The notes beneath the pieces were generated by a model, which saw only the letters and a program-made list of their open reading frames with translations, had not been told where the DNA came from and did no database searches. This document shows positions 8,258-16,258 of a DNA stretch of 60,366 nucleotides, piece by piece. This stretch comes from Pseudomonas parafulva NBRC 16636 = DSM 17004 (GTDB lineage: Bacteria > Pseudomonadota > Gammaproteobacteria > Pseudomonadales > Pseudomonadaceae): positions 1 through 60,366 of the forward strand of contig NZ_BBIU01000042.1 of assembly GCF_000730645.1 (NCBI RefSeq), written 5' to 3'. Numbering within the stretch: position 1 is the stretch's first letter; each line of letters opens with the position of its first letter. Both the position numbers and the translations under genes were made by a program.

Positions 8258-9298
8258 ATGACCGAACGCTTCCAAGCAACGGACCTGGCACGTGCGGTTG
8301 AGGCCGGGGTGCTGCAACCCGGCCAGGACCGGGCGCTGCTGGCGTTTCTGCGACAGCAGCCGGCCGCTACCGGCAACCTGCAACTGGCGCACACGGCGTT
8401 CTACTTCGGTGCCCTGTTGATCATGGCGGCCATGGGCTGGCTGCTGAATGAGGCCTGGTTGCGCGTGGGTGACGGCGCGTTGTTGCTGGTCGCCAGCCTC
8501 TACATCTTGTTCATTACCCTGTTTGCACTCAGGCTGCAGCGGCGCGCACAACCGGTGGCGGCCGGCGTACTGGCAGCCGTGGCGGTCAGCATCGTGCCCT
8601 TGGCGGTTTTTGCCGTCGAACGCCTTCTGGGCTGGTGGCCACTGGAAGACACCCAAAGCAACTATCACCAGTACTACACCCATGTTCAGAGTGGCTGGCT
8701 GTTGATGGAAGCTGCAACCATCCTGGCCGGGCTGCTGATGCTGCGGCTTGTGCCCTACCCTTTCATCGTGATGCCGATTGCCGTGGCGCTGTGGTTCATG
8801 TCGATGGACTTGAGCGAGTGGTTCTTCGGCTCGCCGTTCACCTGGGAGCAGCGCCGTGAAGTGTCACTGTGGTTCGGGTTGGCGACCTTACTGGTGTTTC
8901 TGGTGGTAGATGGCCGCACCCGGCAGGATTATGCCCACTGGGGTTATCTGGCGGGCCTCGCCGCGTTCTGGGGAGGGCTGACGCTGGTGGATAACGGCAG
9001 CGAATTGGGCAAGGCCGTGTATTGCCTCATCAACCTCGTACTGATCGCCATGGCCGTGCTGCTGCGCCGGCCGGTGTTCATGGTGTTCGGCGCGCTGGGC
9101 GTGGCGACTTACCTGGGGTATCTGGCTTACGAGGTATTCGCCGACTCGTTGCTCTTCCCGGTCGTACTGACCTTGATCGGGCTGGGGGTGATCGGCCTGG
9201 GGTTGTTTTACCAGAAGCGGCGTGAGCGGTTGAGCCAGTGGATGCGGGGAAGGTTGCCGGGGTGGGTACAGGTGGCCCTGCCAGCGCTGCGCAGCTGA
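8258..9298 (+). CDS. DUF2157-like polytopic membrane protein
   Basis: A 346-aa hydrophobic protein with roughly eight to ten membrane segments and an N-terminal cytoplasmic stretch (residues 1-45) that resembles the DUF2157 N-terminus. The C-terminus ends in a short basic tail. No catalytic motif is visible and I know no function. It begins 9 bp after coq7, so the pair is probably co-transcribed, but a link to ubiquinone is not shown by the sequence. Confidence 0.7.
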   Translation: MTERFQATDLARAVEAGVLQPGQDRALLAFLRQQPAATGNLQLAHTAFYFGALLIMAAMGWLLNEAWLRVGDGALLLVASLYILFITLFALRLQRRAQPVAAGVLAAVAVSIVPLAVFAVERLLGWWPLEDTQSNYHQYYTHVQSGWLLMEAATILAGLLMLRLVPYPFIVMPIAVALWFMSMDLSEWFFGSPFTWEQRREVSLWFGLATLLVFLVVDGRTRQDYAHWGYLAGLAAFWGGLTLVDNGSELGKAVYCLINLVLIAMAVLLRRPVFMVFGALGVATYLGYLAYEVFADSLLFPVVLTLIGLGVIGLGLFYQKRRERLSQWMRGRLPGWVQVALPALRS

Positions 9299-9375
9299 TG
9301 GCACGGGTCACCCCGCCAAATCAAGCCGTCACGTACAGTTCTGCCAGAGCCGGCGATGTAACCCAAAAACCTGCT

Positions 9376-9798
9376 TCAACCGAGCTCTACAATTTCGTAG
9401 CCATGGGTAATCTCGACCCCGGCACGCTCTAGCATGATCGATGCAGAGCAATACTTCTCAGCGGACAACTCGACCGCCCGTTTAACCTGGGCTTCCTTCA
9501 GCCCGCGGCCTTTGACCACGAAGTTCATGTGGATCTTGGTAAAGACTTTCGGGTCTTCGCTGGCACGTTCGGCCTCAAGGAACGCTTCGCAGCTTTCCAC
9601 TGCCTGACGCGACTTCTTGAGGATGCTGACCACATCGAAGCTACTGCAGCCGCCCAGGCCCAGCAGCAGCATTTCCATCGGCCGCACACCCAGGTTGCGA
9701 CCACCCGCCTCGGGCGGGCCGTCCATCACCACGACGTGGCCGCTTCCCGATTCGCCGAGGAACATTGCCTCACCGGCCCACTGGATACGTGCCTTCAT
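9376..9798 (-). CDS. OsmC/Ohr-superfamily protein (YhfA-like)
   Basis: A 140-aa protein of the OsmC fold, YhfA subgroup, with cysteines at 51 (GLGGCSSFD) and 70. OsmC and Ohr relatives are thiol peroxidases, but for the YhfA group peroxidase activity is not established. It is divergent from vfr across a 189-bp gap. In gammaproteobacteria yhfA is often next to crp, and the same pairing is seen here with the Crp homologue Vfr. Confidence 0.85.
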   Translation of the reverse strand: MKARIQWAGEAMFLGESGSGHVVVMDGPPEAGGRNLGVRPMEMLLLGLGGCSSFDVVSILKKSRQAVESCEAFLEAERASEDPKVFTKIHMNFVVKGRGLKEAQVKRAVELSAEKYCSASIMLERAGVEITHGYEIVELG

Positions 9799-9987
9799 CT
9801 GCCTGGACTCCTGAATTCAAAAAAGGGTGTCAGCTTAGACCTTGTGCAGCCGCGGGAAAAGTACATGAAGCATCGGTTTAATACCGAAACATTTTGTAAG
9901 CGTCTGATAAGCTGGCGCCAAATGACTGGCGCCTTCGCCGGCTTGCTGTTGTAAAAGCCTATGGGTCGTATCGAACAGGATTTCGTG

Positions 9988-10632
9988 ATGGTTGCTTCTG
10001 CCACAACCCCCAAGCTCAAGAACATCGACAGGCTGCTGGCGCACTGTCAGCGCCGCCACTACGCCGCCAAGAGCAACATCATGTGCGCCGGTGATCGAGC
10101 AGAGACGCTGTCGTTCATCATCAAGGGTTCGGTCACCATCCTCATCGAAGACGACGAAGGCCACGAAATGATCATCGCCTACCTGAACAGTGGCGACTTT
10201 TTCGGTGAGCTGGGCCTGTTCGAACCCGGGGGAGCCGAACAACACCGCAGTGCCTGGGTCAGGGCCAAGACCGAGTGTGAAGTGGCAGAGATCACCTATG
10301 GCAAGTTCCGCGAACTGGCACGCCAGGACCCGGACATGCTCTACGCCCTCGGCAGCCAGATGGCCCAGCGCCTGCGCAACACCACGCGCAAGGTAGGCGA
10401 CTTGGCCTTTTTCGACGTCACTGGCCGGGTTGCCCGCTGCCTGCTTGAGCTGTGCAAGCAACCCGACGCCATGACTCACCCCGACGGCATGCAGATCAAG
10501 ATCACCCGTCAGGAGATCGGCCGCATCGTGGGGTGCTCAAGGGAAATGGTCGGCCGCGTCCTGAAAGACCTCGAGGAGCGCAGCCTGGTACAGGTCAAGG
10601 GCAAGACCATGGTGGTGCACGGTACCCGCTAG
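9988..10632 (+). CDS. vfr: cAMP-activated global regulator Vfr (Crp family)
   Basis: Crp/Fnr-type transcription factor that binds cAMP and regulates catabolic and virulence-type genes. The 214-aa product has a cyclic-nucleotide domain with the phosphate-binding cassette GDFFGELGLFE and a C-terminal winged helix (TRQEIGRIVGCSREMVGRVL). The ATG at 9988 follows AGGA and gives the canonical MVASATTPKLK start; a start 27 bp upstream is also open but non-homologous. The 3' end overlaps the convergent ligase gene by 4 bp. P. putida usually calls this gene crp or vfr. Confidence 0.93.
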   Translation: MVASATTPKLKNIDRLLAHCQRRHYAAKSNIMCAGDRAETLSFIIKGSVTILIEDDEGHEMIIAYLNSGDFFGELGLFEPGGAEQHRSAWVRAKTECEVAEITYGKFRELARQDPDMLYALGSQMAQRLRNTTRKVGDLAFFDVTGRVARCLLELCKQPDAMTHPDGMQIKITRQEIGRIVGCSREMVGRVLKDLEERSLVQVKGKTMVVHGTR

Positions 10633-11333
10633 GTTTTGGGGACATCGGCCAGCACCCTGGCATACGCTTGGGACAGCCGTGCGAACCACGGCGCTTCGGG
10701 CGCCACTTCATGCAGCGCAATATGCGCATCGGCACGGCAGCGCTGTTCAAGCTCACAGCACTGATTGAACCGATTGACGGCAGCCACCATTGATTCGCGC
10801 TCGTTGTCCAGCAGCAGCGCCCCGTGCACCAGCACCACCGGGCGCTTGCCCGCCAGGCTCTGCCGCCAGCGCTGGGCGGTACCGACCAGCTTGCGGCCGT
10901 TGAGGTTGACGTTGTAACGGCCGTCGCAGAACGCGCCTTCAATTTCCCCCACCGAGGCCACACCGCCCCACTCACGTAGCACGTCGCACAATGGCAGGCA
11001 TAGACGCTGATAGGCGTTTTCGATGCGGCCGTGGTCGCCTTCACTACGAGGAGCGGGGTAAACCAGCGCGATGTTCACAGTGGAATGCGATTGAGGCACT
11101 GGCTCACCGCCGGTCTCACGCAGCAGCACCGGCCAGCCGCCAATCGCCAGTTCTGCGCAGGCGGCCTCGAAGTGTTGCAGCCGGCTCATACGACGGGGCA
11201 TGACCAGCGCATGGTCCGTCGGGCGCCAGAACAGCACGCCACTTTCCCGTTCGCCGCGGCACACTGCACCCAGCAGTTCCTGCTCGGCGTGCAGGCCTTG
11301 TTCCACAGTCAAGGGAAGGGGTTGATCGGTCAT
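10629..11333 (-). CDS. Lipoate-protein ligase A family protein
   Basis: A 234-aa protein of the BPL/LplA/LipB fold. Visible hallmarks are RETGGEPV (counterpart of the lipoate-binding RRxSGGG loop) and GRKLVGTAQR with the lysine expected to bind lipoyl-adenylate. It may attach or transfer lipoyl or octanoyl groups, but lacks the C-terminal accessory domain of full LplA, so activity is uncertain. The gene is convergent with vfr (4-bp overlap) and upstream of the trpC terminator. Confidence 0.72.
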   Translation of the reverse strand: MTDQPLPLTVEQGLHAEQELLGAVCRGERESGVLFWRPTDHALVMPRRMSRLQHFEAACAELAIGGWPVLLRETGGEPVPQSHSTVNIALVYPAPRSEGDHGRIENAYQRLCLPLCDVLREWGGVASVGEIEGAFCDGRYNVNLNGRKLVGTAQRWRQSLAGKRPVVLVHGALLLDNERESMVAAVNRFNQCCELEQRCRADAHIALHEVAPEAPWFARLSQAYARVLADVPKT

Positions 11334-11401
11334 TGATCCACCTATGATCGTTTCTTCGCTGCCTTCAAGGCCTGCCCCGGAAGCGGCAATGGCAGGGCCT
11401 G

Positions 11402-11434
11402 TAAAAAAGCCGGCAGTTGCGCCGGCTTGTTTTT
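11402..11434 (-). terminator. Terminator of the trpGDC operon
   Basis: Stem AAGCCGGC (11407-11414) pairs with GCCGGCTT (11421-11428) and is followed on the minus strand by TTTTTT. It begins 3 bp past the trpC stop codon. Confidence 0.85.
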
Positions 11435-11436
11435 GC

Positions 11437-12270
11437 TCAGTCCAGTTGCTGAACGGTTTTCTTCACCTGCTCGGGGAAGAACAGACGCTGCAGCTCAAGG
11501 CCCGGCTGCTCGGCCCGCATGAACGCCTCGCCCACCAGGAACGAGTAGACGTCATTGATTTCCATCAGCTCGACGTCGGCACGGTTCAGGATGCCGCTCT
11601 CGGTGATGGCCAGGCGGTCGCGAGGAATACGCGGCAGCAGGTCCAGGGTGGTCTCCAGGCTGACCTCGAAGGTGTGCAGGTTGCGGTTGTTCACCCCTAC
11701 CAGCGGTGTGTCCAGGGTTTTCAGGGCACGCTCCAGCTCATCGCCGTCATGCACCTCCACCAGTACATCCAGCCCGACGTCTTTGGCCGTGGCGGCAAGT
11801 TCAGCCATTTTCACATCGTCGAGCGCAGACACGATCAGCAACACACAGTCGGCGCCCAAGGCACGGGCCTCGACGATCTGGTATGGGTCGACCATGAAGT
11901 CCTTGCGGATAACCGGTAGCGACACCGCGCCGCGAGCTTGCTGCAGGTACTCATCGGCGCCCTGGAAGTAATCCACATCGGTCAGCACCGACAGGCAGGT
12001 GGCACCACCCTTCTCGTAGCTGACCGCAATCTCGGACGGCACGAATACTTCACGGATCACGCCTTTGCTGGGCGAGGCTTTCTTGATCTCGGCAATCACC
12101 GCCGGCTGCTTGCGCTTGGCCTGCTCGATCATGGCATTGGCAAAACCGCGGGGGGCGTCTGCTGACTTGGCCAGCACGTCCAGCTCGGCAAGGCTCACCC
12201 GAGCCCGGCGTTCTGCCACCTCCTGAAACTTGCGGGCGATGATCCGTTCCAGCACCGTTGGCACACTCAT
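11437..12270 (-). CDS. trpC: Indole-3-glycerol phosphate synthase
   Basis: Converts CdRP to indole-3-glycerol phosphate in tryptophan synthesis. The 277-aa single-domain TIM barrel has the catalytic lysine region AEIKKASPSKG (about 59-69). Unlike E. coli it is not fused to TrpF. Its ATG overlaps the trpD stop by 4 bp, indicating translational coupling, and an intrinsic terminator follows directly. Confidence 0.95.
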   Translation of the reverse strand: MSVPTVLERIIARKFQEVAERRARVSLAELDVLAKSADAPRGFANAMIEQAKRKQPAVIAEIKKASPSKGVIREVFVPSEIAVSYEKGGATCLSVLTDVDYFQGADEYLQQARGAVSLPVIRKDFMVDPYQIVEARALGADCVLLIVSALDDVKMAELAATAKDVGLDVLVEVHDGDELERALKTLDTPLVGVNNRNLHTFEVSLETTLDLLPRIPRDRLAITESGILNRADVELMEINDVYSFLVGEAFMRAEQPGLELQRLFFPEQVKKTVQQLD

Positions 12271-13316
12271 GCTTCGTTCTCCACCTTGAATACCGCCGTA
12301 AAGGCGCCCAGCTCCTGCATTTTCTCCCAGGCCAGCCCCGTGTGCAGTACATCGCTGGCCAGTTCCACGCCAGCCTTCAGGCTCATGGCATGGTCGGCTG
12401 CATAGAGCGCCGCACCTGCGTTGAGAACGATCATTTCTGCAGCCTTCTGGCCGTTCTCGGTCTTGCGCCTGCCGAGGGCGTCACGAATGAGCGCCAGCGA
12501 AGCCTGCGGGTTTTCTACGGCGAGGCCATGCAGACTCTGGCTCTTCATGCCGAGGTCTTCAGGCTCCACCCAGTACTCGGTGATTTCGCCGTTTTTCAGT
12601 TCCGCCACGAACGTGGGTGCGGCCAGGCTGAACTCGTCCAGGCCGTCCTTGGAATGCACCACCAGTACATGCTTGCTGCCCAGGCGGTGCAGCACCTCAG
12701 CCAGCGGGCGACACAGCGCCTGGGTGAACACCCCGACCACCTGGTGCTTCACGCCGGCCGGATTCGTAAGCGGGCCGAGCATGTTGAACAAGGTCCGCAG
12801 CCCCAGGTCGCGGCGCGGGCCAGCGGCATGCTTCATGGCGGTATGATGGCTTTGCGCGAACATGAAGCCGATGCCCAGGCTGTCGATGCAACGGGCAACC
12901 TGCACAGGCGTCAGGTTCAGGTAGATGCCCGCTGCCTCCAGCAAGTCGGCACTGCCGCTTTTACCCGAAACGGCCCGGTTGCCATGCTTGGCCACCGTGC
13001 ACCCCGCCGCCGCCAGCACGAACGACGAAGCGGTGGAAACGTTGAAAATATTGGCGCCATCACCGCCTGTGCCAACAATATCCACCACGCCATCAAGATT
13101 CTGCAGTTCGACCTTGTCGGCCAGTTCGCGCATCACGGAAACGGCGCCGACGATTTCATCGATGCTCTCGCTCTTCATGCGCATGCCCATCAGGAAGGCG
13201 CCAATTTGCGCCTCGCTGCACTGCCCGGTCATGATTTCGCGCATGACACTGCGCATTTCTTCGGTGGTCAGGTCCAGGTGGCCGACGATACGGCTCAACG
13301 CGCTCTTGATATCCAT
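12267..13316 (-). CDS. trpD: Anthranilate phosphoribosyltransferase
   Basis: Second committed step of tryptophan synthesis, joining anthranilate and PRPP. The 349-aa protein has the PRPP-binding motif GTGGDG with the following NVSTASS. It lies 9 bp after trpG and overlaps trpC by 4 bp in a trpGDC operon. It is not fused to TrpG, as is usual in Pseudomonas. Confidence 0.95.
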   Translation of the reverse strand: MDIKSALSRIVGHLDLTTEEMRSVMREIMTGQCSEAQIGAFLMGMRMKSESIDEIVGAVSVMRELADKVELQNLDGVVDIVGTGGDGANIFNVSTASSFVLAAAGCTVAKHGNRAVSGKSGSADLLEAAGIYLNLTPVQVARCIDSLGIGFMFAQSHHTAMKHAAGPRRDLGLRTLFNMLGPLTNPAGVKHQVVGVFTQALCRPLAEVLHRLGSKHVLVVHSKDGLDEFSLAAPTFVAELKNGEITEYWVEPEDLGMKSQSLHGLAVENPQASLALIRDALGRRKTENGQKAAEMIVLNAGAALYAADHAMSLKAGVELASDVLHTGLAWEKMQELGAFTAVFKVENEA

Positions 13317-13325
13317 ATTCGATCC

Positions 13326-13919
13326 TTAGCGGTGGCCGCCAGTCTGCTTGAGGAAGTTGGCGAACAGCTCGTGCCCTTGTTCGGTCAGTATCGACTCAGG
13401 GTGGAACTGCACCCCTTCAACATTCAGCGTCTTGTGGCGCAGCCCCATGATTTCATCCACCGAGCCGTCTTCGAGGGCGGTCCAGGCGGTGACTTCCAGG
13501 CAGTCTGGCAGGGTGTCGCGCTTGACCACCAGCGAATGGTAGCGGGTCACGGTCAACGGGTTGTTGAGGCCGGCAAACGCACCGAGGTCACGGTGGTAGA
13601 CCGGGCTGGTCTTGCCATGCATCACCTGGCGCGCGCGCACCACATCACCACCGTAGGCCTGGCCGATGGACTGGTGCCCCAGGCACACACCCAGAATCGG
13701 CAGCTTGCCGGCAAAATGCAGAATGGCCTGGATGGAGACACCGGCCTCGCTCGGCGTGCAAGGGCCGGGGGAAACGACGATGCGCTCAGGCTGCAGGGCT
13801 TCGATCTGGGCGATGGTCAGCTCGTCATTGCGAATGACCTTGACCTCGGCACCCAGCTCGCCAAGGTACTGCACGACGTTGTAAGTGAATGAGTCGTAAT
13901 TGTCGATCATCAGTAACAT
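13326..13919 (-). CDS. trpG: Anthranilate synthase, glutamine amidotransferase subunit
   Basis: Supplies ammonia from glutamine to TrpE (encoded at 16259-17731). The 197-aa class I amidotransferase has the nucleophile Cys in GVCLGHQS and the His/Glu pair in FHPES near the C-terminus. The ATG at 13919 gives the standard MLLMIDNYDSF start; the open frame runs about 50 codons further upstream through the leader, which should not be included. The homologue may also serve folate synthesis as PabA. Confidence 0.94.
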   Translation of the reverse strand: MLLMIDNYDSFTYNVVQYLGELGAEVKVIRNDELTIAQIEALQPERIVVSPGPCTPSEAGVSIQAILHFAGKLPILGVCLGHQSIGQAYGGDVVRARQVMHGKTSPVYHRDLGAFAGLNNPLTVTRYHSLVVKRDTLPDCLEVTAWTALEDGSVDEIMGLRHKTLNVEGVQFHPESILTEQGHELFANFLKQTGGHR

Positions 13920-14027
13920 CGGGTTAAACCTCTTGAATCTACTGACTTCATAATTCGAACCTTCCCACACCTGTCGCAGGCGCGGCTTCGCCACAAAGGG
14001 CTGATACAGGAAGGCAAACAGGGACGG

Positions 14028-14042
14028 GCCGGGCAGGCCGGC
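14028..14042 (-). promoter_or_regulatory. Attenuator hairpin upstream of trpGDC
   Basis: GCCGG/CCGGC stem with a 5-nt loop, 11 nt after the leader peptide stop and about 110 nt before trpG. Flanking sequence (CTGCCGG before, CCCGTCC and GTTTGCC after) closely matches the region after the leader in front of trpE, so the two look like one duplicated attenuator. The U-tract is poor, so the exact terminator structure needs a folding calculation. Confidence 0.55.
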
Positions 14043-14053
14043 AGGGGATAAAG

Positions 14054-14140
14054 TCAGGCGCGCCAACGCCAACGGGCGTGGGCCTTGATTACGCGCATCA
14101 AGAGTTTGCTGACGATCAACACAGGGTAGGTCTCGCTCAT
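14054..14140 (-). CDS. trpL: trp leader peptide of the trpGDC operon
   Basis: A 28-codon frame, MSETYPVLIVSKLLMRVI to KAHARWRWRA, with tandem Trp codons (TGG CGT TGG) just before the stop. The position 135 bp upstream of trpG, the Trp codons and the following hairpin fit a transcription-attenuation leader. Starvation for charged tRNA-Trp would stall a ribosome here and favour read-through. A shorter start at the internal ATG (14098) would give MRVIKAHARWRWRA, which aligns exactly with the 14-codon tail of gph ahead of trpE. No strong Shine-Dalgarno is visible for either start. Attenuation of trpE and trpGDC in P. putida has been reported from miaA mutant work, as I recall. Confidence 0.72.
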   Translation of the reverse strand: MSETYPVLIVSKLLMRVIKAHARWRWRA

Positions 14141-14282
14141 ACGTTCGGGCACAGTAGCCTACCGGGGCGGCGGGCGCAATACGCCCGTAAACACTGGGAA
14201 ACGAATGGACTTCGGAGCGATGCGCGCCGATTTGCTAAGGTCGATGGGGCTCCCCTGATAAAAACAAAGAAAAGGATGTTTC

Positions 14283-16166
14283 ATGATGCGAAAACCCGCA
14301 CTGCTGCGCCTCACCCTCAGCACCTTGGCCCTGGCCTGCAGCCAGGCATTCGCCGGCCCCTCGCCCTACTCCAACCTGATCGTGTTCGGCGACAGCCTCA
14401 GCGATGCCGGGCAGTTTGGCGGCATGCGCTTCACCAACCGTGACGCCAACGGCAACTACGCACCCGTGTCGCCGATGATCCTGGGCGCACACCTTGGCGT
14501 GAACCCGGCAGCCCTTGGCCCTTCCACCTCCCCGCTCAACCAGGCCGTAGGCCTGCCTGACGGAAACAACTGGGCGGTAGGCGGTTACACCACGCGGCAA
14601 ATTCTGGACTCCATCACCACCACCTCGCAGACGGTGATCCCGCCAGGGCGCCCAGGGGCCGGTCAGTTGCTGCGGGAAAAACCGGGTTACCTGGCCAACG
14701 GCCTGCGCGCGGACCCCAACGCACTGTATTACCTCACCGGCGGAGGCAACGACTTCCTGCAGGGGTTGGTCAACGGCCCTGCTGATGCCATGGCAGCCGG
14801 CGCCCGGCTGGCCGCCAGCGCCCAGGCCCTGCAGCAGGGGGGCGCGCGCTATATCATGGTCTGGCTGCTGCCTGATCTAGGCCAAACCCCCAACTTCAGC
14901 GGTACGCCGCAACAAAACCCGCTGTCCCAGCTGTCTGGCGTGTTCAACCAGTCGCTGCTCAGCCAGCTCAGGCAGGTGGACGCGCAAGTCATTCCCTTGA
15001 ACATTCCGGGGCTGCTGAGCGAAGCCCTGGCCAACCCCAACGCGTTCGGGCTGACCAGCGACCAGAACCTGGTCGGCACCTGCTACAGCGGCGAAGGTTG
15101 CGCAGGCAACCCCGTGTACGGCCTCAATGGCACAACACCCGACCCGAGCAAATTGCTGTTCAACGATGCGGTACACCCCACCATCGCCGGCCAGCGACTG
15201 ATTGCCGATTACGCCTACTCCCTCATCGCCGCCCCGTGGGAGATCACCCTGCTGCCCGAGATGGCCCACGCCAGCGTGCGTGCGCATCAGGATGAACTAC
15301 GCAACCAGTGGCAGGCGCCCTGGCAGGCCGTTGGCACGTGGCAACCCTTTGTTGCCACAGGTGCCCAGGACCTGGATTTCGGTAGCCAACCTGGCGCCGC
15401 CAGCGGTGATGGCCGTGGCTACAACCTGACCGTGGGCGCCAGCTACCGGCTCGACGATGCCTGGCGCCTAGGCTTGGCCGGTGGCGCCTACCGACAGAAG
15501 CTGGAAGCGGGGGCACAGGACTCTGACTACACGCTGGACAGCTACCTGGCCAGCGCATTCGCCCAGTACCGCAAACACCGCTGGTGGGCAGACGCTGCAT
15601 TGACTGCCGGCCACCTGAACTACGGCGACCTCAAGCGGACCTTCGCCCTGGGTACCCATAACCGCAGCGAAAAGGGCAACACCGATGGCGAGACCTGGGC
15701 CGTGTCTGGCCGCGTCGGGTACAACCTGGCGCCAGACAGCAGCCGGTGGCAATTGGCACCGTTCGTCAGCGCCGACTATGCACGGGTGAAGGTGGACGGC
15801 TACGACGAGAAGAGCGGTCGCTCAACGGCGCTGGCCTTCGATGACCAGGACCGTACATCACGGCGCCTGGGCGTCGGCTTGCAGGGCAGCCTGCAGGTAG
15901 TGCCGGCAACGCGGTTGTTTGGCGAGGTGGCGCAGGAGCACGAATTCGAAGATGACCAGCAAGACGTGACGCTGCACCTGACGGGGCTGCCTGCCAACGA
16001 CTTCACCTTGGCGGGGTATACCCCAGCCAGCAACCTGACCCGGGTTGGCCTGGGTGTCAGCCATGAAATCGTGGCAGGCGTGCACCTGCGAGGCAGCTAT
16101 AACTGGCGCAAAAGCGACGAGCAGAAACAGCAGGGCCTAAGCCTGGGCGTTTCTGTCGACTTCTAA
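14283..16166 (+). CDS. estP: GDSL-family autotransporter esterase
   Basis: Outer-membrane esterase whose catalytic domain is displayed on the cell surface by its own beta-barrel. The 627-aa protein has a signal peptide (about 1-24), a GDSL block with nucleophile Ser38 (FGDSLSD), block III GGGNDF, block V DAVHP with the Asp/His pair, and a C-terminal autotransporter barrel (about 350-627) ending in Phe. It is homologous to EstA of P. aeruginosa and EstP of P. putida. AAAGGA precedes ATGATG. It is divergent from the trpGDC leader and convergent with trpE. Confidence 0.9.
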   Translation: MMRKPALLRLTLSTLALACSQAFAGPSPYSNLIVFGDSLSDAGQFGGMRFTNRDANGNYAPVSPMILGAHLGVNPAALGPSTSPLNQAVGLPDGNNWAVGGYTTRQILDSITTTSQTVIPPGRPGAGQLLREKPGYLANGLRADPNALYYLTGGGNDFLQGLVNGPADAMAAGARLAASAQALQQGGARYIMVWLLPDLGQTPNFSGTPQQNPLSQLSGVFNQSLLSQLRQVDAQVIPLNIPGLLSEALANPNAFGLTSDQNLVGTCYSGEGCAGNPVYGLNGTTPDPSKLLFNDAVHPTIAGQRLIADYAYSLIAAPWEITLLPEMAHASVRAHQDELRNQWQAPWQAVGTWQPFVATGAQDLDFGSQPGAASGDGRGYNLTVGASYRLDDAWRLGLAGGAYRQKLEAGAQDSDYTLDSYLASAFAQYRKHRWWADAALTAGHLNYGDLKRTFALGTHNRSEKGNTDGETWAVSGRVGYNLAPDSSRWQLAPFVSADYARVKVDGYDEKSGRSTALAFDDQDRTSRRLGVGLQGSLQVVPATRLFGEVAQEHEFEDDQQDVTLHLTGLPANDFTLAGYTPASNLTRVGLGVSHEIVAGVHLRGSYNWRKSDEQKQQGLSLGVSVDF

Positions 16167-16188
16167 CCTAGCCGCGAACGTAGCCTGC

Positions 16189-16221
16189 GATCTGCCTTGC
16201 GTGAACTTCAGAAGGCGGATC
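16189..16221. terminator. Stem-loop between convergent estP and trpE
   Basis: GATCTGCCTT (16189-16198) pairs with AAGGCGGATC (16212-16221), one mismatch that can be G-U. It sits between two convergent stop codons. No long T-tract follows, so it may be a weak terminator or a degenerate REP element (CGCGAGC and ACCCGCGCCTAC follow). Confidence 0.45.
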
Positions 16222-16258
16222 GCGAGCTTTACCCGCGCCTACAAGGCCGAGCGTGTGG

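Noticed and set aside
12258..13892. 544-codon plus-strand open frame opposite trpD and trpG
   Set aside because: Antisense shadow of coding sequence with conserved enzymes on the minus strand.
13920..14072. N-terminal extension of TrpG by 51 codons
   Set aside because: The extension reads through the attenuator and leader; TrpG homologues start at MLLMIDNYDSF.
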